A stretch of DNA of 64,000 nt from Microvelia longipes (GCA_018340805.1 JACMZG010001914.1:23970012-24034011), one strand, 5' to 3'; counted from the first letter of the stretch, positions 12,129 through 24,584 are shown. Made by a program: numbers and translations. The notes: generated by a model not told the origin, from the sequence alone.

Positions 12129-12470
12129 ATGTCAACCATTAATGTTTTGCAAAACTCAGTAGTATCAAATGATATATGTTTTGCTTGCCATGCACGATGG
12201 CGGTAAGAAAGCACCGCTCGTCTGTCTCTTAAATACTTCACATTATATTCTTCGGAATTAATTGAAGGTCAAAGTGAGTTCAGGCTCTGTCGGCGCCCTG
12301 ATGAGTTAGACGTAACGAAACAGAGTGGGACATGACATTATGTCGAATGATGGAACAGTTCCCAGATGTAGCATTGCATTTTACTTGTTACATTTCCTAG
12401 GCGTCTCTCGCATAATTATATTGTGTCAACTATTCATGTTTTGCAAAACTCGGTAGTATCAAATGGTATA
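12129..12470 (+). repeat. Hammerhead-bearing tandem repeat, copy A (about 1.15 units of ~294 bp)
   Basis: The block gtcaac..ttttgcaaaactc.gtagtatcaaatg occurs at about 12,130-12,172 and again at about 12,424-12,466, giving a period of 294 bp. One hammerhead core lies in the complete unit. The same unit is found reversed at 29.5-30.0 kb. There is no protein-coding frame. Confidence 0.75.
12284..12326 (+). ncRNA. Candidate hammerhead ribozyme (type III topology), copy A
   Basis: The invariant core is in the correct order: GTC cleavage triplet at 12,289-12,291, CTGATGA at 12,298-12,304 and GAAA at 12,317-12,320. Helix II is GTTA/TAAC (12,305-12,308 with 12,313-12,316) with a GACG tetraloop. Helix III is GCTCTG (12,284-12,289) with CAGAGT (12,321-12,326), giving five Watson-Crick pairs and one G-T pair. 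U16.1-A15.1 (12,290 with 12,320) adds the conserved pair next to the cleavage site. Helix I is odd: only GGCGCC (12,292-12,297) separates the cleavage site from the core. This is a palindrome that can close only one base pair with a tetraloop in cis but six base pairs in trans. It lies in sense orientation in the desaturase intron. Self-cleavage is inferred and unproven. Confidence 0.72.
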
Positions 12471-12550
12471 TAGAGCACATAGGTTACATATCTATCTTCA
12501 ATACTTTAAACACATAAATTACGCATTTATTTACACTTTAATTGTTACAG

Positions 12551-12719
12551 ATATAACTATACGGCATTCCTAATTGATCAGTTTGCCAAGATCGGTTGGG
12601 CATACGATCTGAAGAAACCATCAGAGCAACTAGTGGCAAACATGGCTGCTAAATACGGCGAAGTACCAAGAAGAAGGGATGTCGATTTGCAACAAAAGCA
12701 AGAATCATTACAAAATTAG
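12551..12719 (+). CDS. Acyl-CoA delta-9 desaturase, terminal coding exon
   Basis: The exon follows an acceptor (attgttacag). The split Arg codon is completed (ag|a) and the frame reads YNYTAFLIDQFAKIGWAYDL, then KKPSEQLVANMAAKYGEVPR, ending after ESLQN with TAG at 12,717-12,719. This matches the cytosolic C-terminal tail of insect acyl-CoA desaturases (an FAKIGWAYDLK-like segment followed by a charged tail). The frame is intact and the codons look under selection. There is no sign of pseudogenisation in either exon. Confidence 0.93.
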
Positions 12720-13050
12720 TTATTTACTTTTTTATAACTTTTAATTCCTTTTTTTAAATCCGTTTTTGACGCGTTCTCAGTAAAATGACATTATAAACTC
12801 AAGGTCAAGTATAGTTTGTATTCACCTTAAAGATGACTAAACAATTTGTAATTGAATTAAAACTGTCAAAAACTGTTGGATGAAAGTGCCCGTAGATATC
12901 ACAGAAGTTATGTAATTAGAATTTAGATGTAAATTTTTATACTATTTTATTATTAATTATTAACCACACCATTTGTTACTAAATCATATTCAAGAAACGG
13001 AAAATATTAAATAATTGATGAATTAATGCAAAGATTAAACTTATAATAAA
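12720..13050 (+). other. Desaturase 3' UTR with candidate poly(A) signal
   Basis: AT-rich sequence after the stop codon. A canonical AATAAA lies at 13,045-13,050, about 325 nt downstream. No other gene intervenes. The exact 3' end is not determined. Confidence 0.55.
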
Positions 13051-13759
13051 GAGATGTAAGGTGTGAATAACCTAAAATTGAAATTGGTAAAGTGGGTCAT
13101 ATACCAAAAGTTGGTACAAATGGCCATATTTAAGAAAAAAATCCTAGAATAAAGGAAAATACATCTGGAGTAAAAGGAGGCGGTTTCCTGTACACAAATT
13201 TAATATCAGACCCTAAAGCTGCAGCAATGAGAAATTAGGAAGGGTTTAAGGAATAAACAAACAAGAGATTTGCTTAGATTTAGAGCTTATATTCGGTTAA
13301 TTTATTTGGAACCAATACCAGAAAAAGTAGGTGTTATAGACAGATAACAGTAGTATCTGTCTTATAAGTTGTTATAAGACAGATTTTATATTTTTTATGA
13401 ACTACATCTACAATTTTACTCAGGTTATCCATACCGTACTTCTTACATGGTATTACAGTAAGAATCTCAATATGCCAAATGGAAAATAGAATGTATTATT
13501 GGCCCAAAAATGCCGCTAAGCTAATAATACCTCATATCTGTATGAGGATTAGGATGGACTTTACCTGATGTATTAACCATAAACTAATTACTTTAAAAAG
13601 TAATTACAATAAAGTCAAATGGTTACCCCCGGAGTCTCGACACAATTTAACGTCAATTTTACGTATAATCAGTACATGGGGTTTCACGTGACGTATTTTT
13701 ATCCTTTAAAAACTCTACGGCATAGAGATATTATTACTAGAGGGGCCCTATTAGGTTAA

Positions 13760-14010
13760 ATTGTAAAACATCGAAAAAAGTAACCTGACCACCTTTGATT
13801 ATATTTATACGATCAAATAATCAGTACAAAAGTACAATAACTTATATAGGAGAATGTTAATAATACAAATCAAAACACGAACAATGTGTGGGAAGCCAAA
13901 ATCAATTTATATATAATAACCGTAACTTACACTTGAAGGAGGTTTTAATGAGGTTACACAGAGCCCTTGAGAGCCCCAAAAAGATGTTTCAGGCTTCTCA
14001 ATGTTCTAGA
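13760..14010 (+). repeat. Dispersed repeat R, copy 1
   Basis: Shares, as reverse complement, a series of words with 32,090-32,335 (aagtaacctgaccacc, cttatatagg, gaagccaaaatcaa, ggaggttttaa, cagagcccttgagagcccc). No coding frame. The element type is unknown. Confidence 0.6.
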
Positions 14011-14059
14011 TAGTATGCATAGTAATATCTCTGTGCTCTACGGTACAGTCGACTTTGGT

Positions 14060-14145
14060 TCACTCTGTAATATATATATATTATATATATATATTATATA
14101 TATTATATATATATTATATAATATATATATTATACATATACGAGC
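14060..14145. repeat. (TA)n microsatellite
   Basis: Alternating TA with single interruptions. Confidence 0.85.
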
Positions 14146-16249
14146 AGTACGAAGTAGTTGTCGTGAGTTCTCCGTTAACACATTAAAAAGTTTAGCATAA
14201 ATAAAAAGAAGATCATATAAAATAATAATGGTGGTATTGTAAATATTTATTTAAAATTATAATAATTTGGGGTCATAATCAAAGTCTTAACATTATTATT
14301 AAACTCTTATTAATTTTATTGGTGTTTATAGGGATATACATATTAAAATATAGGTGTTTACTTCTGTCAGGCTATTGACTAAGGTCCTCATAATTTATGC
14401 AAATTTAATTTATTAATTGTAGTTTAATATTGTCTTTTTATAATATTTTTTACCAAAAATAATATATCGTTTAAACATTGGAAATTGAAAGTTAATGTGG
14501 AAATTCAACATTTCATTTTATTGATAAATATTAAAATCAATTTGAAAACTCTTTTAATATGGAAATTATTATTCAATTTTTAAAAGGTCGATCCAAAATG
14601 TTAATAATTCGCATTTTGGTTGAAGCCTTAATTTTAAGGCGAATCAAAGCCTTGATTAAAATTAAAGCTTATCTATAATCAAATATTTTTTAACTTTTAT
14701 GACATTTTTGGAAATGGGAGTAAAAACTGCTTAAATAGAAAAATTCCTAGTTCTAAGTAAAATATTAAAAAATCGATGTTTTTTTCTCGAATAAGACTTA
14801 CTAAATCGTAATATTACATGTTATAGTAATAATTTGTTGTATTAATATTTTTTTAAAAATAAATAGACCATGTGGAGTTTAAACCCACCTAAAATGGTTT
14901 AAACGGTCAAGCAAATGAGATACAAATCGATTTGGCACATATTAATTTACAATTTAAAACGATTTCAAATTATTTAATTTCTTACAATGATTAGAACTTA
15001 GTTATACATAGATTATTTAGAGTGAAGTAGATAGATTTTTCAGTACTGTTTGTATATTTTTTTTATTGTAATTTTTCTTTAAAATAAATATGTTTAAAAA
15101 ATAATAGTTTTTCTTTATTAACTTAAGTATTTCTTTTTAGTGTTTTATTAGTCTCTAAGAGCATAAAGAAAGCAGTTCATATGAATGATATTGTTGCTCT
15201 AAAAAAAGTGCTGTGATTTAAAAGCTGTGTGGCCACAACAACAGCTGTATTACTGCGATAAATATTTTTTAAAAACCATTCGATTTGTTATATCGAAAGG
15301 CTTCTTTTTTAGTCTAATATTTTTACCATAAAATGTACAGTTTTTGGAGTTTTTTTTTTAAAAACCACTCAAAAACATGAATTTTTTAGGTAAAAAAGTA
15401 ACAATTTCAAACGTGAATAAAAAATTGAACACTCTATCGAATCCCAGGGTTATTTTAAGGTGAAATATTTTCACTCCCGAGAAGGAGTGGCACTCACCCC
15501 CAGGGTAAAAGTACACATCGGCACCATATAACTTTTTTCCTTAGCATTTTTTCTGAGTGTGTTTCACATTTTAAGGCAATCAAAGCAGTTCTTTAAAATG
15601 TAGACCTAAAACCATTGATTAATGGACTATATTTAAAACAACACACTGAACTTAAAGCAAAATTTATTTACGGACCCCTGTAATTATAAATATTGATTAA
15701 ACCAGCAATACACTACAGCATTGCACACGTCTATAACTTAAAACAAATTTATATGGAGTCGCTTACATCTACAATGGCTACTTTTACTTCAAATATTTTC
15801 CGATGTAATAATTTTACTTTAGCTCAAGTTTGAGTTAATTTTATAAAATTAAATTAAAATTATAAGTTGTGAGCAATTTTTAGCACTGGTTTACCTTTGT
15901 GACAGACCGAAGATTCGAATTCGAGAAGCAAAAATTTAAACATACTTCTCAAATTGCAGCATTATTTATACATCTAGAATAAGTGAGTTATAAGTCGTCA
16001 CACATCTCCATTTTTACGAAAAAATTGATTTTATTCTATAATCTAGGGCCACAATTTTAATCAAAATCTCACTACATTATGTAGAGGTAATATTCAAACG
16101 TAAGGTATAATAATATTCTATTATTAATATTATTATGAACACAAGGTATAAAATAGGGCCTATAGTTTTTGCTATATTTATCATTAATGTGAAACAACAA
16201 AAAAAGATCAACTCCTAGATGGAAATAAAACGGATGTTAATACTGTCTA
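14146..16249. other. No gene seen
   Basis: AT-rich sequence with no open frame of note, no splice-bounded exon and no RNA gene that I recognise. Confidence 0.4.
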
Positions 16250-16345
16250 AGGACAAGCGTAGCAAGTCCGAAGAGCTGAGATAAGCGTAAAGAATTGGAT
16301 ATGGTGAGAAAAAGTTACGAGGTGTCCCGTACCGGATTTTTTTGC
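16250..16345 (+). repeat. 5S-SINE composite, tail fragment
   Basis: Carries the family tail words (caagcgtagcaagtccgaag and gagaaaaagttacgaggtgt, followed by cccgtaccgg). The 5S-like head is missing. Confidence 0.5.
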
Positions 16346-16763
16346 CATTATCTTCTTCGTTTTTGGTAGCTGATCAGATCATCGAGTATAGTACAGTTCT
16401 TCAATTTTTATACGTATATTTTTGTATCTTTATATAGAGTAATATACACATTTAGTTTTTATCACCTTTAATACTAAATGTACCCTAAATTTAGAGAATA
16501 GCACTTCCCTAAAAAAAAATATAATTGGCTAAAATAACCCAATAATAGGAAACGTTTATTATTAACTAGAGAGAAAAAGTTACTTTTTACTCCCTAAAAA
16601 CTAGTCAATAAACTTTACATTAACTTTACACTATCAGGAGATAAAAGTATATTTTATTCACCATGAAAATCCGAAACCGAGATTTCATCACAATTATCCG
16701 TTTCAGGCAATTTTATGACGTTTCAAGTGATTTTAATCATGCTGTGTTACTCATAAATTTAGC

Positions 16764-16768
16764 AATAT

Positions 16769-16840
<72 letters not shown>

Positions 16841-16842
16841 TG
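16764..16842. repeat. (TA)n microsatellite
   Basis: Alternating TA. Immediately before it, 16,663-16,710 carries the 5' block of the 5S-SINE family (aaatccgaaaccg, attatccgtttcagg). Confidence 0.85.
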
Positions 16843-17010
16843 CTAGATAGTTGAAACATGGCACGACAATCAGAAGTCTAATGAACTGCCCAAAAAATGA
16901 AATTTTCAGACTTATCGAGTTGAAATTTAACGCAAAAGTACGTCTATAAGTAGTGAATCGATCCACCCAAATTTCAAGTTGACATTGGTCGCCATAACAT
17001 ATTCCGATAT

Positions 17011-17190
17011 TTATCGTATTACATGATTTAATGGCAATAGAAATCGTATTACATGATTAAATGGCGATAGCTATCGTATTACATGATTCAATGCACATAG
17101 TAATCGTATTATATGATTAAATGCTGATAGTTATCGCATTACATGATTAAATGGTGATAGTTATCGTATTACATGATTAAATGGTGCTAA
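17011..17190. repeat. Minisatellite, 30-bp period, 6 units
   Basis: Six consecutive 30-mers of the form n-t-atcgtattacatgattaaatggtgatag with few substitutions and no indels. The period is exactly 30 bp. Confidence 0.9.
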
Positions 17191-17332
17191 TTTTCGAAGC
17201 TTTTATCAGCCGTAAGTTATAGCTCCTTAGAAATTGGGCCTATTTAAAAATTCTGATGTCCAGCGTCGCAGGACCTAAGTAATAACTTCTTAATCTTTGG
17301 ATAAGGACATTATCTGGACCATGACATTCTGA

Positions 17333-17512
17333 GAACGAGCGAAGCGTGTCCCGATTTAAACACGTAAGAGTTTAGATCAATACCTTATTTGAGGTCGAGT
17401 TAACGAGACCAAGTAATACCTCCATAGCATTTTGATAATTATAATATTCTAAGGACGATCGCAAAGCGAGTCAAAAGTTGAGAGAAAAAGTACCGAGGTA
17501 CCACGTACCCCG
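17333..17512 (+). repeat. 5S-SINE composite, tail fragment
   Basis: Contains gaacgagcgaagcgtgtccc, a second gatcgcaaagcgagtc and gagaaaaagtaccgaggtac, in the tail order of the family. The 5S head is absent. Confidence 0.55.
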
Positions 17513-17517
17513 TTATC

Positions 17518-18407
<890 letters not shown>

Positions 18408-18520
18408 TGTAGATTTTTAATATTAATTATACTGGACACTTCAATGGTAATTTTATAACTGATATATTATTTGACATAACATGACATTATAATAATAATT
18501 TAAACATCAAATATCTAACA
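18408..18520 (-). repeat. Copia LTR-like end (113 bp)
   Basis: On the minus strand it runs TGTTAGATATTTGATG to AAAAATCTACA. It is nearly identical to 44,487-44,600, which abuts the primer binding site of Copia copy 2. It therefore corresponds to the 3' end of the LTR of this family. It lies about 1.6 kb beyond the RNase H stop of Copia copy 1, with the GC-hairpin cluster and repeat X between. I see no target-site duplication around it. Confidence 0.6.
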
Positions 18521-18575
18521 TACCCTCTCTTTTTTCTTTTTTTTTTTATTAATTTCTAATTAATTATTATTATTA

Positions 18576-19330
18576 GCGAATTTTCATTATGAAAATGACG
18601 CTTATGAGGTTGTTCGGATGGCGGAAGTTGAGGGTGGGGAGTGAGCGGAATCGGTTCCTATTGGCTTCCTGATAACAAAAATATATTGTCCCAAAAAAGT
18701 TTATATATATATGTATATATATATATAATATATATTATATATATATATATATGTATGTAAGAGTTTCTACCCTTTCGTATGGCGAACGATAACTCTTGAA
18801 GGCGTTCTCAAATTGAAAGGAACTTTGCAAATCGCGAGATGTTGTGGAGTTACGAGGCTATTGTTTATAAAAACATTATGACGTCATCAATCAAAGTTAT
18901 GACGTCATGAAAAAAAAATTTTTTGAAACTTGAAATGGCTTTAAACAAGGTATTTCGTATTTAGGTAGACGGCTAGCTGAATCGATTAAGACCAATTTCA
19001 GCTCAATCGAACCATCACAAATGGCGCAAACGGTATACATATATATATAATCTGTATATATGTATACGTCTAGGTCAAAGACTCGTACGATATCTGTTGG
19101 GTTCAGTAGTGTTAGAGGGTGGGGATGTAGTATATTAGAAGAGCCTCTACCTCTGCTCCATCCTGGTAAGCCTACTGTCCCAGAGAGACAGGACAAAAAT
19201 GGCTTCCACTAATCCACGCCGAGCTAAGCAGGCCTGTAAAGAGGAAGAACCTCGAAGTAGTCTTTATATGGTCGAAGTCATTCTAAAACTATTGCAACCG
19301 GTTTCAGCTCAATCGGACAATCCTAAGTGA
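18576..19330 (+). repeat. Unidentified repeat X, copy 2
   Basis: Same order of words as copy 1, with a shorter (TA)n tract (18,700-18,755) and the paired TGACGTCA sites. It ends cggacaatcctaag and runs directly into gtgacgaaaacggta, a junction sequence also found at 44,924-44,945 beside Copia copy 2. Confidence 0.7.
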
Positions 19331-19761
19331 CGAAAACGGTATTTTATTTTAAAAAAATCATGGATATATTTTTTTTCAACCTAAAGGTTATACTCAAATA
19401 AACAATTTGTTTACAAAAAAATTTGACATTTTCTTTAATTGTATAAACAATCATAAATGTGTGTAAGAGTTAATGCCTTTTTGTATGGTGGACGATAACT
19501 AAAACTGATGAAAGATGAAACTATAATCTTTTCTTACTCTTTATACAAGGTTACTCCAACAGTTGCAACGTGTGGATTTATTTCTTGGTATAAAGGTACC
19601 AAGAAATAATAGAGATATAATAGAGAAATAGAGGTATAAAAGAATAACCTCTATAAAATAGTTAGTTATGTATTTAAATATACTTATTATTTTTTATATT
19701 GCTTGTTAACTGTAATATTATTGCTTACTATTAATAATAGAGGATTAATAAATCAAATATG

Positions 19762-20012
19762 TGAGAAAGCCTCTCAGGCATGCGAAGCGGGCCTGTGAAA
19801 CGAGGCTATGAAAATTCGCTAAATACGTGGCAAAATGCCATGTAACAAGAAACGATAATGAAACCATACATAATACAAAACAACACAATGTGGCCGCGAA
19901 GCGGCCACTGGGAGGCCCCCGGGCGCGAAGCGGCCTGGGCCGACGCGCGGAGCGGGCGAGGCGCGAAGCGCCGAGACCGCGTAGCGGCTACGGGCGGAAG
20001 GCCCGTATTTTT
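19762..20012. repeat. GC-rich triloop-hairpin cluster, copy 1
   Basis: An island of GC-rich sequence in AT-rich DNA made of consecutive short hairpins with three-base loops. Examples are tggccgc-gaa-gcggcca (19,891-19,907), ggcgc-gaa-gcgcc and gccgc-gta-gcggc. A homologous cluster at 45,062-45,317 and a truncated one at 40,618-40,695 lie in the same position relative to Copia, so the cluster is probably part of the long terminal repeat of that family. Confidence 0.75.
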
Positions 20013-20088
20013 TTATCAAACCAAACAAAGCAACATTTAATAGAAATATTAAATATAAGAAGCTAAATAAACTAACTTTGAAAAACTT

Positions 20089-20716
20089 TTAATTTAATAA
20101 TTTTTCTTTGAATTTTAAAAATTTTACTTTTAAAAGAGGTTTTGTTAAAATATCAGCCACTTGATTTTCAGTGTGACAATATTCTAATTTTATTAAGCCT
20201 GATTCCTCTTTTTCTTTTAAGTAATGGTAACGTACATCAATGTGTTTACTTTTTCTATTCAATACCCCTGTTTTTACTAAGGTAATGGCACTTTGATTGT
20301 CAACTAACATTTTTGCCACACCTAAAAATTTTCCAAGAAGTTCTTCGATAAGGAACTTTTGATAAGTTAGTTCCCTTCCACATTCAGCAGCCGCTATATA
20401 TTCAGCTTCTGCTGTACTCAGTGATACAATTGGTTGTCTCCTTGAACACCATGTTATGGGAGTACCATAGTAGATAATGAAACCTGTCGTGCTTCGTCTA
20501 GTTTTTTCACATCCAGCATAGTCAGAGTCAGAATATGCCACAAGCTCTGGCTCCCTCCTAATATTTATTCCATCTCCAAAAGTTCCCTTTAGATACCTAA
20601 ATATTTGTTTTACTTGGTTAATATTAGTTTCATTTGGTTTTGATATAAATCTGCTACAATAGCTCACAGCATAAGCTATGTCTGGCCTAGTCCTGTTTGC
20701 TAAATATAGTAAAGAG
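20089..20716 (-). pseudogene. Copia copy 1: Pol fragment, RNase H domain, cut by gap
   Basis: The frame is open from the gap edge (NRTRPDIAYAVSYCSRF region of the RT/RNase H connection) to TAA at 20,089. It carries the Copia RNase H signatures YSDSDYAG, STTGF, SLSTAEAEY, DNQSA, KSKHIDVRYHY and ADILTKPL. In the retrotransposon, RNase H removes the RNA strand of the cDNA hybrid. The upstream RT, integrase and gag are lost in the N gap. This copy has fewer frame errors than the same domain at 40.8-41.2 kb. Because the gap is artificial, it may be intact in the genome. Confidence 0.9.
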
Positions 20717-20717
20717 C

Positions 20718-21717
20718 NNNNNNNNNNNNNNNNNNNNNNNNNNNNNNNNNNNNNNNNNNNNNNNNNNNNNNNNNNNNNNNNNNNNNNNNNNNNNNNNNNN
20801 NNNNNNNNNNNNNNNNNNNNNNNNNNNNNNNNNNNNNNNNNNNNNNNNNNNNNNNNNNNNNNNNNNNNNNNNNNNNNNNNNNNNNNNNNNNNNNNNNNNN
20901 NNNNNNNNNNNNNNNNNNNNNNNNNNNNNNNNNNNNNNNNNNNNNNNNNNNNNNNNNNNNNNNNNNNNNNNNNNNNNNNNNNNNNNNNNNNNNNNNNNNN
21001 NNNNNNNNNNNNNNNNNNNNNNNNNNNNNNNNNNNNNNNNNNNNNNNNNNNNNNNNNNNNNNNNNNNNNNNNNNNNNNNNNNNNNNNNNNNNNNNNNNNN
21101 NNNNNNNNNNNNNNNNNNNNNNNNNNNNNNNNNNNNNNNNNNNNNNNNNNNNNNNNNNNNNNNNNNNNNNNNNNNNNNNNNNNNNNNNNNNNNNNNNNNN
21201 NNNNNNNNNNNNNNNNNNNNNNNNNNNNNNNNNNNNNNNNNNNNNNNNNNNNNNNNNNNNNNNNNNNNNNNNNNNNNNNNNNNNNNNNNNNNNNNNNNNN
21301 NNNNNNNNNNNNNNNNNNNNNNNNNNNNNNNNNNNNNNNNNNNNNNNNNNNNNNNNNNNNNNNNNNNNNNNNNNNNNNNNNNNNNNNNNNNNNNNNNNNN
21401 NNNNNNNNNNNNNNNNNNNNNNNNNNNNNNNNNNNNNNNNNNNNNNNNNNNNNNNNNNNNNNNNNNNNNNNNNNNNNNNNNNNNNNNNNNNNNNNNNNNN
21501 NNNNNNNNNNNNNNNNNNNNNNNNNNNNNNNNNNNNNNNNNNNNNNNNNNNNNNNNNNNNNNNNNNNNNNNNNNNNNNNNNNNNNNNNNNNNNNNNNNNN
21601 NNNNNNNNNNNNNNNNNNNNNNNNNNNNNNNNNNNNNNNNNNNNNNNNNNNNNNNNNNNNNNNNNNNNNNNNNNNNNNNNNNNNNNNNNNNNNNNNNNNN
21701 NNNNNNNNNNNNNNNNN
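20718..21717. other. Assembly gap of exactly 1000 N
   Basis: A run of 1000 N, the usual fixed-size scaffold join. True length and content are unknown. Open frames spanning it are meaningless. The left edge is inside Copia pol; the right edge is unrelated minisatellite sequence. Confidence 0.99.
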
Positions 21718-21784
21718 TTCGATTCAGATTGTTGGACTTGAGACACTTAATATCTTCTTCATTAATTCTCAGTATTCATACTTA

Positions 21785-22135
21785 TTAGACATTAATAGTT
21801 GACAATACCTCATAATCATTCGATGGAGGCATTAATATTGATAAAACTATTCATGATCAAATTAACAGGAGGAACATTTAACATTTGACAACACAATGTG
21901 ATCATTTGACGAAGATATTAACTATTAGACAAGCCTTTTCATAATCAGTGACAGCGACATTAACATTGACAAACATATTCGTGATCATTTGACGAAGACA
22001 TTAATATCTTGGACAACATAGTTCACGATCATTTACAGGGACGATTAATATTTTGACAACATTTTCATGGTAATTGACGAAAGACATTAAGGTTTGACAA
22101 ATATACATTATCATTTGACGGAGACATTGAATACA
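21785..22135. repeat. Degenerate minisatellite, about 50-bp period
   Basis: Repeating theme of cattaatattgacaacatattc, then atgatcatttgacgaaga, seen about seven times with indels and substitutions. Confidence 0.7.
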
Positions 22136-23800
22136 ATAGACTGGGTTTTTTGCGAAGCACCCCTTCATAGTCGATGGATTTAGAATGGCGGAGGCATGGA
22201 CTCCTTGGTTTCGTTTATGAAGGTATTAGACGTAAAATCATTTGGTTGAGAATGGCGAAAATCCTAGATTGGGCCATACGAGTTGCATTTTCCCCTAGTA
22301 TGGTGATATAATCCTGATTGTGCCAACCCGAACCTCCGTTGAGAGTCTGCAAACCTTACCTAGCGCAATGCTTACATCTAACAGATCGCTTAAAAATCAT
22401 TAAATCATTTATAATATGTTATATTAAAATCATTCAGTAGCATATAAATCAAAGCTTCTGAATCCTTTCTTAACTTTCGCTCCTGAAATCTGTAACATTC
22501 TTCTGAATTTCGCCTTTTTCTCTGTATACGTTGCAACGTTGTCCTCTACTCACAGATATTTAACTGAAGAATCAATTTCTCTGCTGCACAATTGAAATGG
22601 ACATGGTTTGCTTTGGAAAATTTAAGTTTTTTCAAAATGGCGATTTAAGGGAATAAATTAAAATCGGATTCGTGTTGATTTTTATTTATATGAATTTTTG
22701 GTGATAGTGTGTTCTAAAGTCCACTGTCGATAGATTTTCTATCTCGTTTTTCAGTAAATTTACTTTTTGATCAGATTTTAATTTTATTTCCAGAAGAATT
22801 AAAAAGTCGATTGGGATGTAATTTCCTGGTGATAGATAATTTCATATTAGTGAGTTTGAGCAGGGGGGCTAAAAAATGACGATTCAACAATGTGCAAGGC
22901 AATGATCTGCCACTTTTAAATATTATTTTAATTCAATTCTCGTTAAAAATTAAGAAAATCAAAAGAAAACCCAATTAAATAATTTGACTTTGACTGGGAA
23001 TTAATAGCCTTCATTCTCTTGACCTTGTATATATATATATATATATATATATTACCATATACACACACGAATGCAAACATGACCATGTATGTAGAAAAGC
23101 ACTATTTTTTGGATAGGTAAAATAGAACTCAAACAATGGATTTATAAACGACGAAGATAAACAATATCAAAGTAAAAACATTTGGTGAAAATTGAATCTG
23201 TTAGCCAATTTTTTTAAATTCCTGGCATTGGTTGGGCTTTCCAGCTTTAAGAAAAGGTTTAATTTGAAACTAGATTTACATGGTTAAGCTGGGCTAAATA
23301 AAACGACAAAGATATGAACCGCAAGGATATTTTAAGAGAACAGATATGTAATATGATCCAGAATGCTTATTAAAGTATGGAATAAAAACTGCTTAATTTT
23401 ATCAAGCATTTCCGACTAAAACAATCTGTCAATCTGGTAGGAAAGGAATGAAATCAAAAAGGCAAAAATCACTATTGTATTGTCTATCCACTCAACTGAT
23501 CATTAATTAAAGCCTTTACGTCATTGGTCATTCAAAAATTCACTAGGCTTTAAAAGTTTAAAGTTGACAAATTTGTTGATTATGGCTGAGCAACAGTAAG
23601 CCTTTTGATGACATCTGAAGCTTTTTGATCAATGGCTTTCATTAGACACAACAATTACTATATGTCATCCACAAAAAATATTACTCTGTTTACTAAGATA
23701 ATGCACCTTCCCATATTCAAAAAGAACTATAGGCAATATCCAAATTGCCATGCTAACCAAGAAATACCATTGCATCTCCAGCCGATTGGATGGTCAGGTT
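22136..23800. other. No gene seen
   Basis: A slightly less AT-rich segment (22,140-22,400) followed by AT-rich DNA with a short (TA)n at 23,027-23,052. No exon or RNA gene that I can support. Confidence 0.4.
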
Positions 23801-23804
23801 TTAC

Positions 23805-24275
23805 CGGAATATAAGTCGCTACTTTTTACTTAAAAGTGGTGGGTATGCGACTTATATTCTAGGGAGCGACTTATAACGGGATTACGTAAGCTTCATTACA
23901 GCAAATGCTTGTTGCTGATTATATGGCACACCTTGATGCTGATAAATTTTTTAATATCGATTTGAAAATGCTTGTTTATAATGCTAAAAAATGCGTGGGA
24001 CCTAGTTACAGAAATCAAAATTAGAAATCATTTTTTTTAAAGTATCTATCATTTCGGAAAAAGGGAATTGGTTCGAGAAGAAAATGATTTAGGAAACAAG
24101 ATATTTAAGATCACTTGACCAGTTAAATGATGAAGAGCAATTAGGAAAACTGGGAGCTAACAATCACTGGATGTGGAAAATCCTTCAAATCATCAACTCC
24201 GAAGATGGAAAGTTGAATTGCTGGAGTAAAAATACTGTTGTGAAACAAATAGATGTGCTAAAATCTCAGAGGTAG
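23805..24275 (+). pseudogene. Decayed transposon-like coding remnant
   Basis: Starts with accggaatataagtcgctac and an inverted relative (gcgacttatattctagggag) 30-50 bp on, similar to terminal sequences of pogo/Tc1-type DNA transposon families. Two open stretches follow: QMLVADYMAHLDADKFFNID then LKMLVYNAKKCVGPSYRNQN (stop near 24,025), and after in-frame stops RYLRSLDQLNDEEQLGKLGA then NNHWMWKILQIINSEDGKLN, ending at 24,275. The residue content is protein-like, but I do not recognise a domain. It could instead be a fragment of a host exon. Confidence 0.3.
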
Positions 24276-24584
24276 GTAGGATAGTGCTCATTTGTACCAA
24301 ACCCCCTCCCCACCGCCAATTTTTTTTTTAGAAATGCTTGCGATTGGGATTTGGTGAAACACGTGTGCATCATGTGTGTATCGTGTGTGTCTATACGTAA
24401 TGTGGGTATAAGTTGCGCTCCAGGTTTTAAGGAATATGACGTCATCGATACTTAAGTATGGTATAGGTGCCGCTATTACATTTTTAAGAAGGTGGCGTTC
24501 ATAGGTTATGTAATAGACATATTATGACCATAATCTATTACATGACAAGAAATAGATGATGTAATGATTTGTATTAATAGGTCA

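Larger units (their letters stand above)
11787..12550 (+). other. Desaturase last intron, 764 bp, carrying a hammerhead repeat element
   Basis: Flanked by a gtaac donor and a ttacag acceptor. About half of its length (12,061 to about 12,470) is a repeat element that also occurs on the opposite strand at 29.5-30.0 kb, so the intron has received an insertion. Confidence 0.85.

Noticed and set aside
19827..20066. GC-rich Arg/Ala/Gly-rich open frames at 19.8-20.0 and 45.0-45.4 kb
   Set aside because: Open on both strands because the sequence is a string of palindromic GC hairpins.
20678..21802. Long open frames across the N block
   Set aside because: Created by untranslated N positions.
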